Shown here piece after piece: positions 4,954-11,612 of a DNA stretch of 11,612 nucleotides. The stretch is from NCBI GenBank assembly GCA_938021685.1, contig CALIFM010000273.1, positions 1 to 11,612 of the forward strand. The letters are read 5' to 3'. Position 1 is the stretch's first letter. Every line of letters begins with the position of its first letter. The notes under the pieces were generated by a model. The model had not been told where the DNA came from and made no database searches. It was given only the letters and a program-made list of their open reading frames with translations. The DNA is from an uncultured Gammaproteobacteria bacterium (lineage in GTDB: Bacteria > Pseudomonadota > Gammaproteobacteria > Arenicellales > Poriferihabitantaceae). The translations under genes were made by a program, and so were the position numbers.

Positions 4954-5697
4954 TTAGCCTTCAGGGCGTTCACGCCACAGTGTGTTATGGAATTGTGTCT
5001 GCGCCTCTTCAGGGCGCCCGTTGGTGTAGTAATAAAACGCGAGTGATTTACGATTTGTTCCATCGGGGCAGCGCAATGGGTTAGGGTGACCATGGAAGGT
5101 CTCAGAGGTGGTGCTGAATATCACGCAGCGGTTGATAATCGGCGCAATCTTTTGTTCGCAAGCGCTCAAGTCTTTGTCCCATAACTCTAAATGGCCGCCG
5201 TATTCGTCCTGCCAGTTTTCATTTAAATACAGAAGCACATTCAGGCGACGATCCAGTCCGGTGCGCGGGTCTTTGTTGTAATCGGCGTGGAGATCAAGTT
5301 TGCCACCAGGTAGCATCAGGTGTAGTGCGCCGCCAAAGTAATGCGGATCAGGGATTAATGCTTTGATACCCGTTAATGCCTCAAGAAAATCAATAAAGGT
5401 TTTGGAGTTAAATTCATACAACAAATTGCGCAAGCGGTCGGGTACACCTTTGAAGTAAGTGTCTTGCAAACGGCCGAGCTTAAACACTTGGTTGGCGTTG
5501 TCAGGCTGTTGGTAGTGCGGGCACTCGGGGCCTGGGAAATCTTTCAGTGCACGCTTGACTACTTTTGGGGGCAAAAAATCATCCAGCACGATGTGCGGAT
5601 ACGGCGTTGCCTCGGTATAACGTGGGTGCATCGCATGGCCGAGCTTGATCAGCTGATCCGGGTCAAAATAAAAATCTTTGGTTCTAAGTCTAAACAC
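4954..5697 (-). CDS. 2-oxoglutarate/Fe(II)-dependent oxygenase of the prolyl-hydroxylase-like type
   Basis: The protein (247 aa, GTG start) has the double-stranded beta-helix signature: H137-x-D139 in LHADYN, distal iron ligand H202 in TFHGHPNPL, and R216 fourteen residues later, positioned to bind 2-oxoglutarate. A conserved FGG...LMLPGGKLDLHADYN block precedes the metal site and YGGHLELWD follows it, as in PF13640-type (Tpa1/ogfod-like) hydroxylases. No signal peptide or membrane segment is seen, so it is cytosolic. Such enzymes hydroxylate protein side chains (for example ribosomal-protein proline in eukaryotes) or small metabolites. The bacterial substrate cannot be told here; a glycan-linked or translational target is possible. 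No strong ribosome-binding site precedes the GTG, and no other early start is available. It converges on gluQ with a 7-bp gap and has no same-strand partner close by. Confidence 0.85.
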   Translation of the reverse strand: MFRLRTKDFYFDPDQLIKLGHAMHPRYTEATPYPHIVLDDFLPPKVVKRALKDFPGPECPHYQQPDNANQVFKLGRLQDTYFKGVPDRLRNLLYEFNSKTFIDFLEALTGIKALIPDPHYFGGALHLMLPGGKLDLHADYNKDPRTGLDRRLNVLLYLNENWQDEYGGHLELWDKDLSACEQKIAPIINRCVIFSTTSETFHGHPNPLRCPDGTNRKSLAFYYYTNGRPEEAQTQFHNTLWRERPEG

Positions 5698-5833
5698 GGT
5701 TGGAGTAAGAGTGGTTAGTGATTGTAGCTGCCGTGATGATTCAAAGATAATTATATCGCCAATTGGGTGAATTGGTAGATAAAGCTGCAGGCGGAAATAA
5801 AGAACGATTTGCGCCAGTCAGCTTTACACAATC

Positions 5834-6628
5834 TTAAAACTGATAACGCAACGCGATGCCTACTTCATAAGTTACATCCGACCCATAATCTGCAATAAGA
5901 GGACTATCTGCCGCTTCACTCAGATAGTTTTCTACTTCTACTTCGCCCAGTAAGCTCCAGTTACGATTGAGCTCATAGGTTGACTCTGCTGATAGGGTGA
6001 CTGATTTCAGTCCCGATGATGGTTTGTATTGGCTAAACCCAGTGGCCGAAGCTTCAGCAGCTGAGATACCAAATTCAGTATTCATGTGTTCAGCATCTGC
6101 GCCGCTTATGTCTAGGCCCAGTCTAACGCCCAGTCGATCACTTAACTCATAATCATGTGCTGCACCTAAAAACCAAACCAGCCCTTTACCTCGGTCCAAC
6201 AAATCGTATTGCAGCACAGCATAGCCATAGCTATTTCCGAAGCGTCGGGTTGTAGATAGCTGCAGTTCTACCGTATCGTCGACCGATTCTAAGCCTTTTA
6301 GAAGGTCTTCTTCTTCTGCTTCACGCCCTTCTTCATACTCTAGCAAGGCGGTAATGCTTGTATCCTCTGACACTTTGCGTGTGTAGCCAATTTCACCTAA
6401 AGACAATAACCATTGATGGCCGTTTTCATTGGTGTGGACCGCTTTGAAATCGAAATCTGCTTCCGTTTTATTGTTATCTGATCCAGCGTAAGTCGGTTCA
6501 GACTCAATACCGATGGCTACTTCATTTTGCCATCCAGTGTTGCTTTCTAATGTCTCTGCCGATGCGGGCAAGATTAGATGAATTACCAAAACTGTGGCAA
6601 TAGGCTTGATTATGCTTGGTATAGTCAT
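5834..6628 (-). CDS. MipA/OmpV-family outer-membrane beta-barrel protein
   Basis: A 264-aa precursor with a signal peptide (about residues 1-24, hydrophobic ATVLVIHLILP, cleavage after PASA). Alternating amphipathic strands follow and the chain ends in ALRYQF, the terminal aromatic residue recognised by the barrel assembly machinery. The internal block FGISAAEA...Y.P..GLKSV resembles the conserved MipA/OmpV core. Members are small outer-membrane barrels; MipA of E. coli is a scaffold linking MltA and PBP1B, while others act as porins or adhesins, so the specific role is open. An AAGAG element precedes ATG 6628. It is transcribed divergently from a membrane-anchored LuxR-type regulator across an 84-bp gap, which suggests local control. 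An acidic EEGREAEEEDLL segment probably forms an extracellular or periplasmic loop. Confidence 0.85.
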   Translation of the reverse strand: MTIPSIIKPIATVLVIHLILPASAETLESNTGWQNEVAIGIESEPTYAGSDNNKTEADFDFKAVHTNENGHQWLLSLGEIGYTRKVSEDTSITALLEYEEGREAEEEDLLKGLESVDDTVELQLSTTRRFGNSYGYAVLQYDLLDRGKGLVWFLGAAHDYELSDRLGVRLGLDISGADAEHMNTEFGISAAEASATGFSQYKPSSGLKSVTLSAESTYELNRNWSLLGEVEVENYLSEAADSPLIADYGSDVTYEVGIALRYQF

Positions 6629-6663
6629 GATAAATTACTCTTAGTTTTTGTAGTGAATAAGGC

Positions 6664-6674
6664 TTACACTGTAA
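6664..6674. promoter_or_regulatory. Palindrome in the divergent promoter region, candidate operator
   Basis: TTACA-C-TGTAA is a perfect 11-bp inverted repeat near the middle of the gap between the MipA-family gene and the LuxR-type regulator gene. LuxR-type HTH dimers bind short dyads, so this is a reasonable operator candidate. Short palindromes also arise by chance. Confidence 0.3.
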
Positions 6675-6712
6675 TTTAATCAGCTAATAACCGCATCCAA
6701 CATACGTTGCAT

Positions 6713-7297
6713 ATGAATAAATTAAAGCATTTCGTCGACGATCCTACAAATGAGTTATTAAAGCGGCTGCACAGCAATGAGCGGCTCGTCATTGGTGTAG
6801 CGATATTTCTGACTTTAATCGTTACAGTACTTGATGCAGTTGAAGATTTTGGGCAGAGTGCAAGTGCTTGGAGTATTTTTGCCGACCTTGTCTATATGGG
6901 GCTGATGTTCGGTTTGCTTTCTTATTTGTGGATATTTGTGCCATGGACTATTAATCGCAGCCACCGTGAACTTCAAATACGCTTATTGGAAAGCCATAAG
7001 GACATAGTAGCATGGCGTGAGAAAGCCAGCGGATTAATTGATGGGCTGAGCAAAATGATTAATGATCAGTTCGATCAGTGGCAGCTAAGTCCTGCTGAAA
7101 AGCAAGTAGGTGCACTACTTATAAAGGGCTTGTCGATTAAGCAGATCGGACAGCTTCGTCAAACATCAGACCAAACAGTGCGTCAGCAGGCAGCAGCACT
7201 TTATGCTAAGGCAGGTTTAGGTGGTCGTGTTGAGCTTTCAGCTTTCTTTCTAGAAGATCTGCTTTCGCCAATACAGAACACTAAGGCTAAGGCCTAA
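6713..7297 (+). CDS. Membrane-anchored LuxR-type HTH regulator
   Basis: The ATG at 6713 gives 194 residues; an upstream TTG at 6707 is possible but less likely, and neither has a clear ribosome-binding site. Order of parts: a short cytosolic N-terminus, two hydrophobic helices (about 25-45 and 55-78) joined by a short loop containing EDFGQSAS, a charged coiled-coil-like stretch (about 82-118), and a LuxR/GerE-type HTH (about 125-185) with LSPAEKQVGALLIKGLSIKQI and a recognition helix around DQTVRQQAAALY. No receiver or autoinducer domain is present. It therefore probably senses a membrane or envelope signal directly and binds DNA while tethered. It diverges from the MipA/OmpV-family gene, its likely target, and converges on lgt with a 12-bp gap. 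I have seen this two-helix plus HTH layout in uncharacterised proteobacterial proteins. The target and signal are inference. Confidence 0.8.
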   Translation: MNKLKHFVDDPTNELLKRLHSNERLVIGVAIFLTLIVTVLDAVEDFGQSASAWSIFADLVYMGLMFGLLSYLWIFVPWTINRSHRELQIRLLESHKDIVAWREKASGLIDGLSKMINDQFDQWQLSPAEKQVGALLIKGLSIKQIGQLRQTSDQTVRQQAAALYAKAGLGGRVELSAFFLEDLLSPIQNTKAKA

Positions 7298-7309
7298 AGC
7301 CATTAGAGG

Positions 7310-8098
7310 TTAGCTTGGCTGCTTGTCGCTGGTTTTGCGCAGCCACAGCCATAGGCCTAAGGCCAGCATGGGAAGAGTGAGTAGCTGGCCGCGGGTAAGC
7401 CAGTCAAAGGCGACAAAACCGATATGCGCATCGGGCTGACGAAAAAACTCAATACCAAAGCGAGCGCAGCCATAGAGCAATAAAAACAACCCCGACACAC
7501 GCCCCAGTGGGCGCGGCTTGCTGGAATAAAGCCATAAGATGATAAACAGCACCACGCCTTCAAAAAAGGCTTCGTACAACTGCGAGGCATGGCGTGGCTC
7601 GGGGCCGGCCAATGGGAAAACCATTGCCCACGGCACGTCGGTGATGCGGCCCCATAGTTCTTGGTTAATGAAATTGGCAGTACGTACTGCAGCGATACCG
7701 ACGCCTAGTAGTGGTACTAAAAAGTCGGTCACTTGCAGCAAACTACGCTGAGTGTGGCGGCCGTATAGATACATTGCCAAAATTACTCCTAGTGTGCCGC
7801 CATGAAATGACATGCCACCTTGCCAAATGTAGAGTATCTCTAAAGGGTGTTGCACGTAATAAGAGAAATTATAAAATAGGCAATAGCCTAGGCGCCCGCC
7901 TAAGATGCCGCCCAAGGCCGCATAAAAAACGAAATCTGATACTTCGTCGGTTTTCCAGCCAGAGCCAGGCTTGCGTGCACGGTACAGTGCTAGCGCACCG
8001 CCACCTAAAAAAGCCACCAGAAACATCAGCCCATACCAGCGGATGGAGAGGGGGCCGATGGACAAAGCAATCGGGTCGATTTGCGGGTGTACGAGCAT
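7310..8098 (-). CDS. lgt: Phosphatidylglycerol-prolipoprotein diacylglyceryl transferase
   Basis: Inner-membrane enzyme that transfers diacylglycerol from phosphatidylglycerol to the lipobox Cys of prolipoproteins, the first step of lipoprotein maturation. At 262 aa with about seven hydrophobic segments, it has the normal length. Visible landmarks: RWYGLMF with Y22, GGRLGYCLFYN (67-77), MSFHGG with H99, the signature RTANFINQELWGR (R139, N142), RHASQLYE (169-176) and YGCARFGIEFFRQPD (209-223). The residue before the signature Arg is Val rather than the usual Gly, a mild deviation. ATG 8098 has a CGGA element upstream. In many relatives lgt is followed by thyA; here it instead converges on the LuxR-type regulator gene, so the local order differs from the common one. 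Confidence 0.97.
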   Translation of the reverse strand: MLVHPQIDPIALSIGPLSIRWYGLMFLVAFLGGGALALYRARKPGSGWKTDEVSDFVFYAALGGILGGRLGYCLFYNFSYYVQHPLEILYIWQGGMSFHGGTLGVILAMYLYGRHTQRSLLQVTDFLVPLLGVGIAAVRTANFINQELWGRITDVPWAMVFPLAGPEPRHASQLYEAFFEGVVLFIILWLYSSKPRPLGRVSGLFLLLYGCARFGIEFFRQPDAHIGFVAFDWLTRGQLLTLPMLALGLWLWLRKTSDKQPS

Positions 8099-8127
8099 AA
8101 TAGTCCGTTTCGTTTGTTTCGGCTTGA

Positions 8128-8256
8128 CTAGCTTGAATGGGCTAGGTTAAATAATGGTGCAATCATACCAATCCAGCGTAGCCTGCGCATAAATTCTTCA
8201 CGCTGCTTGGCTGATGGATTTTTGAGTTGTTTAATAACATGAAGTTCATAGTACCC
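8128..8256 (-). other. Protein-like 42-codon frame upstream of lgt, possible gene remnant
   Basis: Between stops at 8257-8259 and 8128-8130 the minus strand is open and reads YYELHVIKQLKNPS, then AKQREEFMRRLRWIGM and IAPLFNLAHSS. Its amphipathic composition looks like real protein. It has no start codon at its beginning. An ATG at 8247-8249, preceded by AGGGG, lies one frame over and would run into it only with a frameshift. The in-frame ATG at 8188 would give just 20 residues. It could be a decayed small gene, a frameshifted one, or chance. The rest of the gap up to 8307 holds nothing else I can name. Confidence 0.25.
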
Positions 8257-8307
8257 CTATATAAATGAAGGCTTGCTTAAGATTAAATTTAGATCGACGT
8301 ATAAAAT

Positions 8308-8763
8308 ATGATTATTAAAGTGGATGACTTACAGGGCCCAGAGATTGCTCAATTGTTAACACAGCATTTGCAACACATGGCGTCATTGTCGCCGCCAGAA
8401 AGCACGCATGCTTTGGATATTGAAGCTTTGCAGCAAGAGGATGTGGTCTTTTGGAGTGCTTGGCAAGATGATGAGTTGATGGGCTGCGGGGCACTTAAAC
8501 GTTTGAATGCAAGGCATGGTGAGATTAAATCCATGCGCACGGTAGATGCGCACCGACGCAAAGGCGTGGCGGGCAAAGTGTTGCAGCATATTATTGTTGA
8601 GGCGCGCGGTGAAGGATATAAGCGTCTGAGTTTAGAAACGGGGTCGATGGAGGGTTTTAAGTCTGCATGCAAGTTGTATGAAGCCTTTGGGTTTAGCTAT
8701 TGTCCGCCGTTTGGCGATTACATCGAAGACCCTAACAGCGTATTTATGACTTTAGCGTTATAA
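8308..8763 (+). CDS. GNAT-family N-acetyltransferase, YsnE-like
   Basis: A 151-aa single-domain acetyl-CoA-dependent transferase. The acetyl-CoA pyrophosphate loop is RRKGVA (83-88) following EIKSMRTVD, and the C-terminal part has SLETGSM and LYEAFGF, both usual for the fold. The early block SPPESTHALDIEAL and the ending EDPNSVFMTLAL match the YsnE-type subgroup known from Bacillus subtilis, where ysnE has been linked to indole-acetic-acid metabolism. The true substrate is unknown and may be an amino acid or amine. It is a separate plus-strand unit and converges on puuE with a 12-bp gap. No clear ribosome-binding site precedes ATG 8308, and AT-rich promoter-like elements lie very close to it. 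Confidence 0.88.
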   Translation: MIIKVDDLQGPEIAQLLTQHLQHMASLSPPESTHALDIEALQQEDVVFWSAWQDDELMGCGALKRLNARHGEIKSMRTVDAHRRKGVAGKVLQHIIVEARGEGYKRLSLETGSMEGFKSACKLYEAFGFSYCPPFGDYIEDPNSVFMTLAL

Positions 8764-8775
8764 GAGGCGTGCTTT

Positions 8776-9678
8776 TTAAGTGAGCGGAAATTGCTGTTGC
8801 CAGTCACGTGCGATGTCGATGCGCCGCGCTAGCCAAACTTGGTCTTTGTTACTGACATAATCTAAAAAACGTGCCAATGCTTTAGCGCGGCCAGGTCGGC
8901 CTGCCAAGCGGCAATGCAAGCCGACCGACAGCATCTTAGGGGAGTCAATGCCTTCTTCATACAAGGTATCGAAGCTGTCTTTTAAGTAGGTGAAAAACTG
9001 ATCACCGCTATTAAAGCCTTGCGCACTGGCAAAGCGCATGTCATTGGCATCCAAGGTGTATGGCACCATCAGCAGCGGTTTTTTGTGAAGAGTGTTCCAG
9101 TAGGGCAGATCATCAGAGTAACTGTCAGCGCTATAGGTAAAACCCCCATGCTCAGCAATTAATTGCAAGGTATAAGGGCTGCAGCGGCCTAAATAAAAGC
9201 CTTCGGGTTTTTGGCCGGTGCATTGTTGATGAATATCGATAGCCTGCTGTAAATGCTCAAGCTCGGTAGTGTTGTTGATAAACTGATAATCAATCCAACG
9301 ATAGCCATGGCTAGCGATTTCCCAATCGGCTTTTTGCATAGCTTCCACGGCGGCTGGATTACGTTGCATTGCCATCGCCACAGCAAACACCGTGACGGGA
9401 ATTTGCCGTTCGGTGAACAAACGGTGTAAACGCCAAAACCCGGCGCGTGAACCGTACTCGTAAATGGACTCCATATTGGCGTGGCGCATGCCCTGATAAG
9501 CTTGCGCGCCCACAATTTCAGACAAAAATGCCTCTGAGGCTTTATCGCCATGCAGTATATTGTTCTCGCCGCCTTCTTCGTAATTGATGACGAACTGCAC
9601 TGCCACGCGAGCTTGGTTCGGCCACTTAGGCTTGGGTGGCTGCGCACCATAGCCCAGCATGTCTCTTGGATAGTCCAT
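8776..9678 (-). CDS. puuE: Allantoinase of the PuuE (polysaccharide-deacetylase-like) family
   Basis: Cofactor-independent allantoinase that opens allantoin to allantoate in purine breakdown; unrelated in fold to amidohydrolase-type allantoinases. At 300 aa it is close to the usual size. Family blocks in order: YPRDMLGYG (3-11), VINYEEGGENNILHGD (30-45), SIYEYGSRAGFWRL (71-84), EIASHGYRWIDYQ (120-132), DDLPYW (189-194), VPYTLDANDMRF (205-216), QGFNSGDQFF (220-229) and LSVGLHCRLAGRPGR (250-264). One block is unusual: GRCSPYTLQL (164-173), where relatives I recall have GR.SPNTRRL. This may be harmless drift or a substrate shift. The gene is 34 bp downstream of an FAD oxidoreductase gene and probably cotranscribed with it. 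Other purine genes (uraD, allantoicase) are not in the window. Confidence 0.9.
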   Translation of the reverse strand: MDYPRDMLGYGAQPPKPKWPNQARVAVQFVINYEEGGENNILHGDKASEAFLSEIVGAQAYQGMRHANMESIYEYGSRAGFWRLHRLFTERQIPVTVFAVAMAMQRNPAAVEAMQKADWEIASHGYRWIDYQFINNTTELEHLQQAIDIHQQCTGQKPEGFYLGRCSPYTLQLIAEHGGFTYSADSYSDDLPYWNTLHKKPLLMVPYTLDANDMRFASAQGFNSGDQFFTYLKDSFDTLYEEGIDSPKMLSVGLHCRLAGRPGRAKALARFLDYVSNKDQVWLARRIDIARDWQQQFPLT

Positions 9679-9712
9679 TGCTTATTTTAGTTTAATTTGT
9701 CAGAGGATTACT

Positions 9713-10972
9713 TTAATCAAAGCGCTGAGGGCTAAAGGCGCTAATATCATGGCATAAGGGTTCGTTGTTCAACAGCTCGGCCACCAGTTTACCAGTGATG
9801 CCCGCTAAGGTTAATCCTAGGTGATGATGGCCGAAGGCTAAAACAATATGTGTTGATCGTGGGCTGTGGCCGATAATGGGCAGCGAGTCGGGCATCGTAG
9901 GACGAAAGCCCAGCCACTCTTGGTCGGGCTGCGAAGGCAAATCAAGCATTTGGGAGCTAATGCGCTGTAAATAATTTAAACGCCGCTGGTTTTTTTGCTC
10001 GCTATAACCAGCGATCTCAACCGACCCAGCCACACGCAGACCTTTGTCCATAGGTGATAAATAAAAGCCGCGCCTATTCCAGGTAACGGGACGATTAAGT
10101 AAGTGCTGCAAGCCGTTATATTGCAAGTGATAGCCGCGTTCAGTGTCCAGTGGTAAGTGTGCTATGCCAGTACCATCAATTTGAGTGGAAAACGCCCCTG
10201 CAGCCACTACTAGCTTGTCGGCGCTGAAAAGCTCACCATTGTTAAGGTGCAGTGTCACGCCATCTTCATTTGCTTGTACTTGCTTGGTGCGCAGCTTGAT
10301 GTACTTTCCACCTTGTTGTGTGAAGCAATCAAAATAGGTGTTGCTCAAGGTTTGCGGGTTTAGAACACGGCGGGCTGCTTTGGTCAATAAGCCGCATTCA
10401 AACGGCATTTTTAAATTGGGCTCAAGCTCGCGTATCTCATCGCTGTTGATGTAAATCGAATTGATTCCTTGCTGCGCACGAAACTCACGATCGGCTTTGA
10501 CGGCTTCAAATTCTTGCTTTGTCTTGAATAAGTGCATCATCCCATCTTGTCTTAGCAAATGCTTAGTGTTGCTTAGCTCTAACAAGGGGTTTAGGCCGTC
10601 GTAAGTCTTAGTCAAAAATTGCGCCAGCTGGTTTTTAATATGAGCCACTTTGGTAGGTCGGCAATGGGCCAAAAAACGTAGGCTCCATGGCAAGTGCCGC
10701 GCAACGTACAATGGGTTAAGTGCCAATGGGCTGTCTTTGGAGAACAACAGGTGCGGTAGGTCTTTAAAGACGCTGGGGCTGTTAATGGGAATGCAGCCGT
10801 AATCAGCAATCACGCAAGCATTGCCAGAAGAAGTGCCCGAGCCAGGTGGGCTCGGATCAACCAAGGAAACTTTAAACCCTTTTTTTTGCAACCATAGGGC
10901 GCAGCTAAGGCCAATGACTCCTGCGCCGATGATGGCAACATGCTTCTTCTTGTTGGCGCTGCTTGCTGGCAT
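9713..10972 (-). CDS. FAD-dependent oxidoreductase of the D-amino acid dehydrogenase (DadA-like) type
   Basis: A 419-aa flavoprotein of the DAO superfamily. It has an N-terminal Rossmann dinucleotide motif GAGVIG (16-21), the acidic ribose-binding residue D39 in SLVDPS, and SGTSSGNACVI (45-55) as in DadA proteins. The C-terminal FAD-site block is WLGFRPTMPDSLPIIG with FGHHHLGLTLA. There is no twin-arginine or Sec signal; the basic start (SANKKKH) suggests cytosolic or peripheral membrane placement. DadA oxidises D-amino acids to 2-oxo acids and ammonia, but this subgroup also includes enzymes for hydroxyproline and other imino or amino acids, so the substrate is open. It lies upstream of puuE (34-bp gap) and downstream of a LysR gene (108-bp gap), all on one strand, suggesting a small catabolic operon with its regulator. 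Confidence 0.85.
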   Translation of the reverse strand: MPASSANKKKHVAIIGAGVIGLSCALWLQKKGFKVSLVDPSPPGSGTSSGNACVIADYGCIPINSPSVFKDLPHLLFSKDSPLALNPLYVARHLPWSLRFLAHCRPTKVAHIKNQLAQFLTKTYDGLNPLLELSNTKHLLRQDGMMHLFKTKQEFEAVKADREFRAQQGINSIYINSDEIRELEPNLKMPFECGLLTKAARRVLNPQTLSNTYFDCFTQQGGKYIKLRTKQVQANEDGVTLHLNNGELFSADKLVVAAGAFSTQIDGTGIAHLPLDTERGYHLQYNGLQHLLNRPVTWNRRGFYLSPMDKGLRVAGSVEIAGYSEQKNQRRLNYLQRISSQMLDLPSQPDQEWLGFRPTMPDSLPIIGHSPRSTHIVLAFGHHHLGLTLAGITGKLVAELLNNEPLCHDISAFSPQRFD

Positions 10973-11032
10973 GTTTATAAGCGGTTTGTTTTAGCTTAAC
11001 TTTAGGGTGGTGATAAGCTTAAGCGAAGTACA

Positions 11033-11049
11033 GGGCTTAGTACAAGCCC
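11033..11049 (-). other. Hairpin between the LysR gene and the oxidoreductase gene
   Basis: GGGCTT, a 5-nt loop and AAGCCC form a perfect 6-bp stem 32 bp past the LysR stop. No T-run follows on the minus strand, so it may weakly separate the regulator from the downstream pair but is not a full intrinsic terminator. The palindrome TAAGCTTA also lies in this gap at 11014-11021. Confidence 0.3.
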
Positions 11050-11080
11050 GGCTCTATTGCCTCTTGTAGGCTTAGTGAGT

Positions 11081-11612
11081 CTACTGCTGTAGCTGTTGTT
11101 GTACCCAAGTAATAAATTCCTGCATAGCAACAGATGGACTACGCTCTTCAGGATAAACAATGTAATAGGCAAATTCGGTTGGTTGGACAATACTAAATGG
11201 CTTAATCAAGCGGCCTTTGGCTAAGTCATCGCGTACTAATAGGCGGCGTGCTAAGGCTATCCCGTCACCTTCTAGTGCTGATTGCACTGCCATGGCTGAA
11301 TCGGTGTATACAGGTCCTTTGTTGGGATCAACATTTCGGGCTTTAGCAGTCAAAAGCCACTTGCGCCAGTTACCGTGGCCGTCATCGTGCAGCAAAGTGT
11401 GGTGAATAAGGTCATCGGGTTTTTGTATAGGATGGGCGCCGGTCATTAAGCTTGGGCTACACACTGGGGAAATTTCTTCATTCATTAAATGGATGGTGCG
11501 TAACCCAGGATAAGTGCCCGCGCCATAACGAATGGCGAGATCGATATCTTCATTTTGGAAGCTACTTAGCCTGCGAGAAGGAGCAAGGCGTAAATCAATT
11601 TCAGGGTGGCTT
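11081..11612 (-). CDS. LysR-family transcriptional regulator (GcvA-like), 5' end outside the window
   Basis: The frame is open from the right edge to TAG 11081-11083. The visible 176 or so residues are the effector-binding domain. They begin SHPEIDLRLAPSRRL, followed by FQNEDIDLAIRYG and GTYPGLRTIHLMNEE, and later VQSALEGDGIALARRLLV and the C-terminal YIVYPEERSPSVAMQEFITW. These blocks are typical of GcvA-type LysR proteins, which activate amino-acid or related catabolic genes on binding a small effector. The N-terminal winged HTH is not in the window; an ATG at 11485 is internal, not the start. The gene is upstream of the FAD oxidoreductase and puuE on the same strand, which makes these its plausible targets, though GcvA-like regulators often control a divergent gene that would lie beyond the edge. 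Confidence 0.92.
   Translation of the reverse strand, partial: SHPEIDLRLAPSRRLSSFQNEDIDLAIRYGAGTYPGLRTIHLMNEEISPVCSPSLMTGAHPIQKPDDLIHHTLLHDDGHGNWRKWLLTAKARNVDPNKGPVYTDSAMAVQSALEGDGIALARRLLVRDDLAKGRLIKPFSIVQPTEFAYYIVYPEERSPSVAMQEFITWVQQQLQQ

Noticed and set aside
5759..5775. CCAATT-GGGTG-AATTGG hairpin
   Set aside because: The AT-rich 6-bp stem has no T-run and lies in a protein-like frame; it gives no clear function.
7711..8100. Plus-strand 129-codon frame across lgt
   Set aside because: It is antisense to lgt, which is certain. The Arg/Cys-rich composition is typical of a shadow frame.
9189..9650. Minus-strand 153-codon frame within puuE
   Set aside because: It lies in another frame of the same strand as puuE. 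Its composition is unlike a protein and puuE motifs cover the region.

Overview
The window looks like chromosomal DNA of a marine-type gammaproteobacterium. The evidence is an elongator tRNA-Met close to the Escherichia coli form, gluQ, lgt, a MipA/OmpV outer-membrane protein, puuE and a GcvA-like LysR regulator, at moderate G+C. The order (perhaps Oceanospirillales) is my inference and cannot be fixed from this sequence.

The window has two halves. Positions 1 to about 3830 are accessory DNA lying downstream of the 3' end of a tRNA-Met gene (3830-3906, minus strand). A perfect 58-bp copy of nucleotides 20-77 of this tRNA lies at 1140-1197 in the same orientation. This is the arrangement left by a tRNA-targeting integrative element. 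The 2.6 kb between the copies carries a glycosyltransferase gene (one extra G shifts its frame near the 3' end) and an FkbM-type methyltransferase gene (one in-frame TAG). There is no integrase. Left of the second copy are more remnants: a 96-aa Cys-rich orphan protein, a thermonuclease-like gene of which only the 5' and 3' ends remain, and a small CWRC-type protein gene with an in-frame TAA between those ends. A weak integron attC-like hairpin lies beside them. The 1140 copy may therefore be the far end of a small relic element, or the junction of two islands stacked in one tRNA hotspot.

From 3830 to the right end the genes look intact and housekeeping-like: the tRNA-Met promoter, gluQ, a 2-oxoglutarate/Fe(II) oxygenase, a MipA/OmpV-family porin-like protein divergent from a membrane-anchored LuxR-type regulator, lgt, a YsnE-like GNAT acetyltransferase, and a minus-strand group of puuE (allantoinase), an FAD-dependent DadA-like oxidoreductase and a LysR regulator that runs off the right edge. 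The last three form a plausible small nitrogen-compound catabolic unit. The divergent LuxR/MipA pair is a plausible regulator-target pair.

The clearest unusual features are the tRNA-bounded relic with every recognisable cargo gene broken, the nuclease gene with a foreign small gene in its middle, and the membrane-anchored LuxR regulator facing a porin-like gene across a palindrome. I did not find a demonstrable new defence or mobile system.
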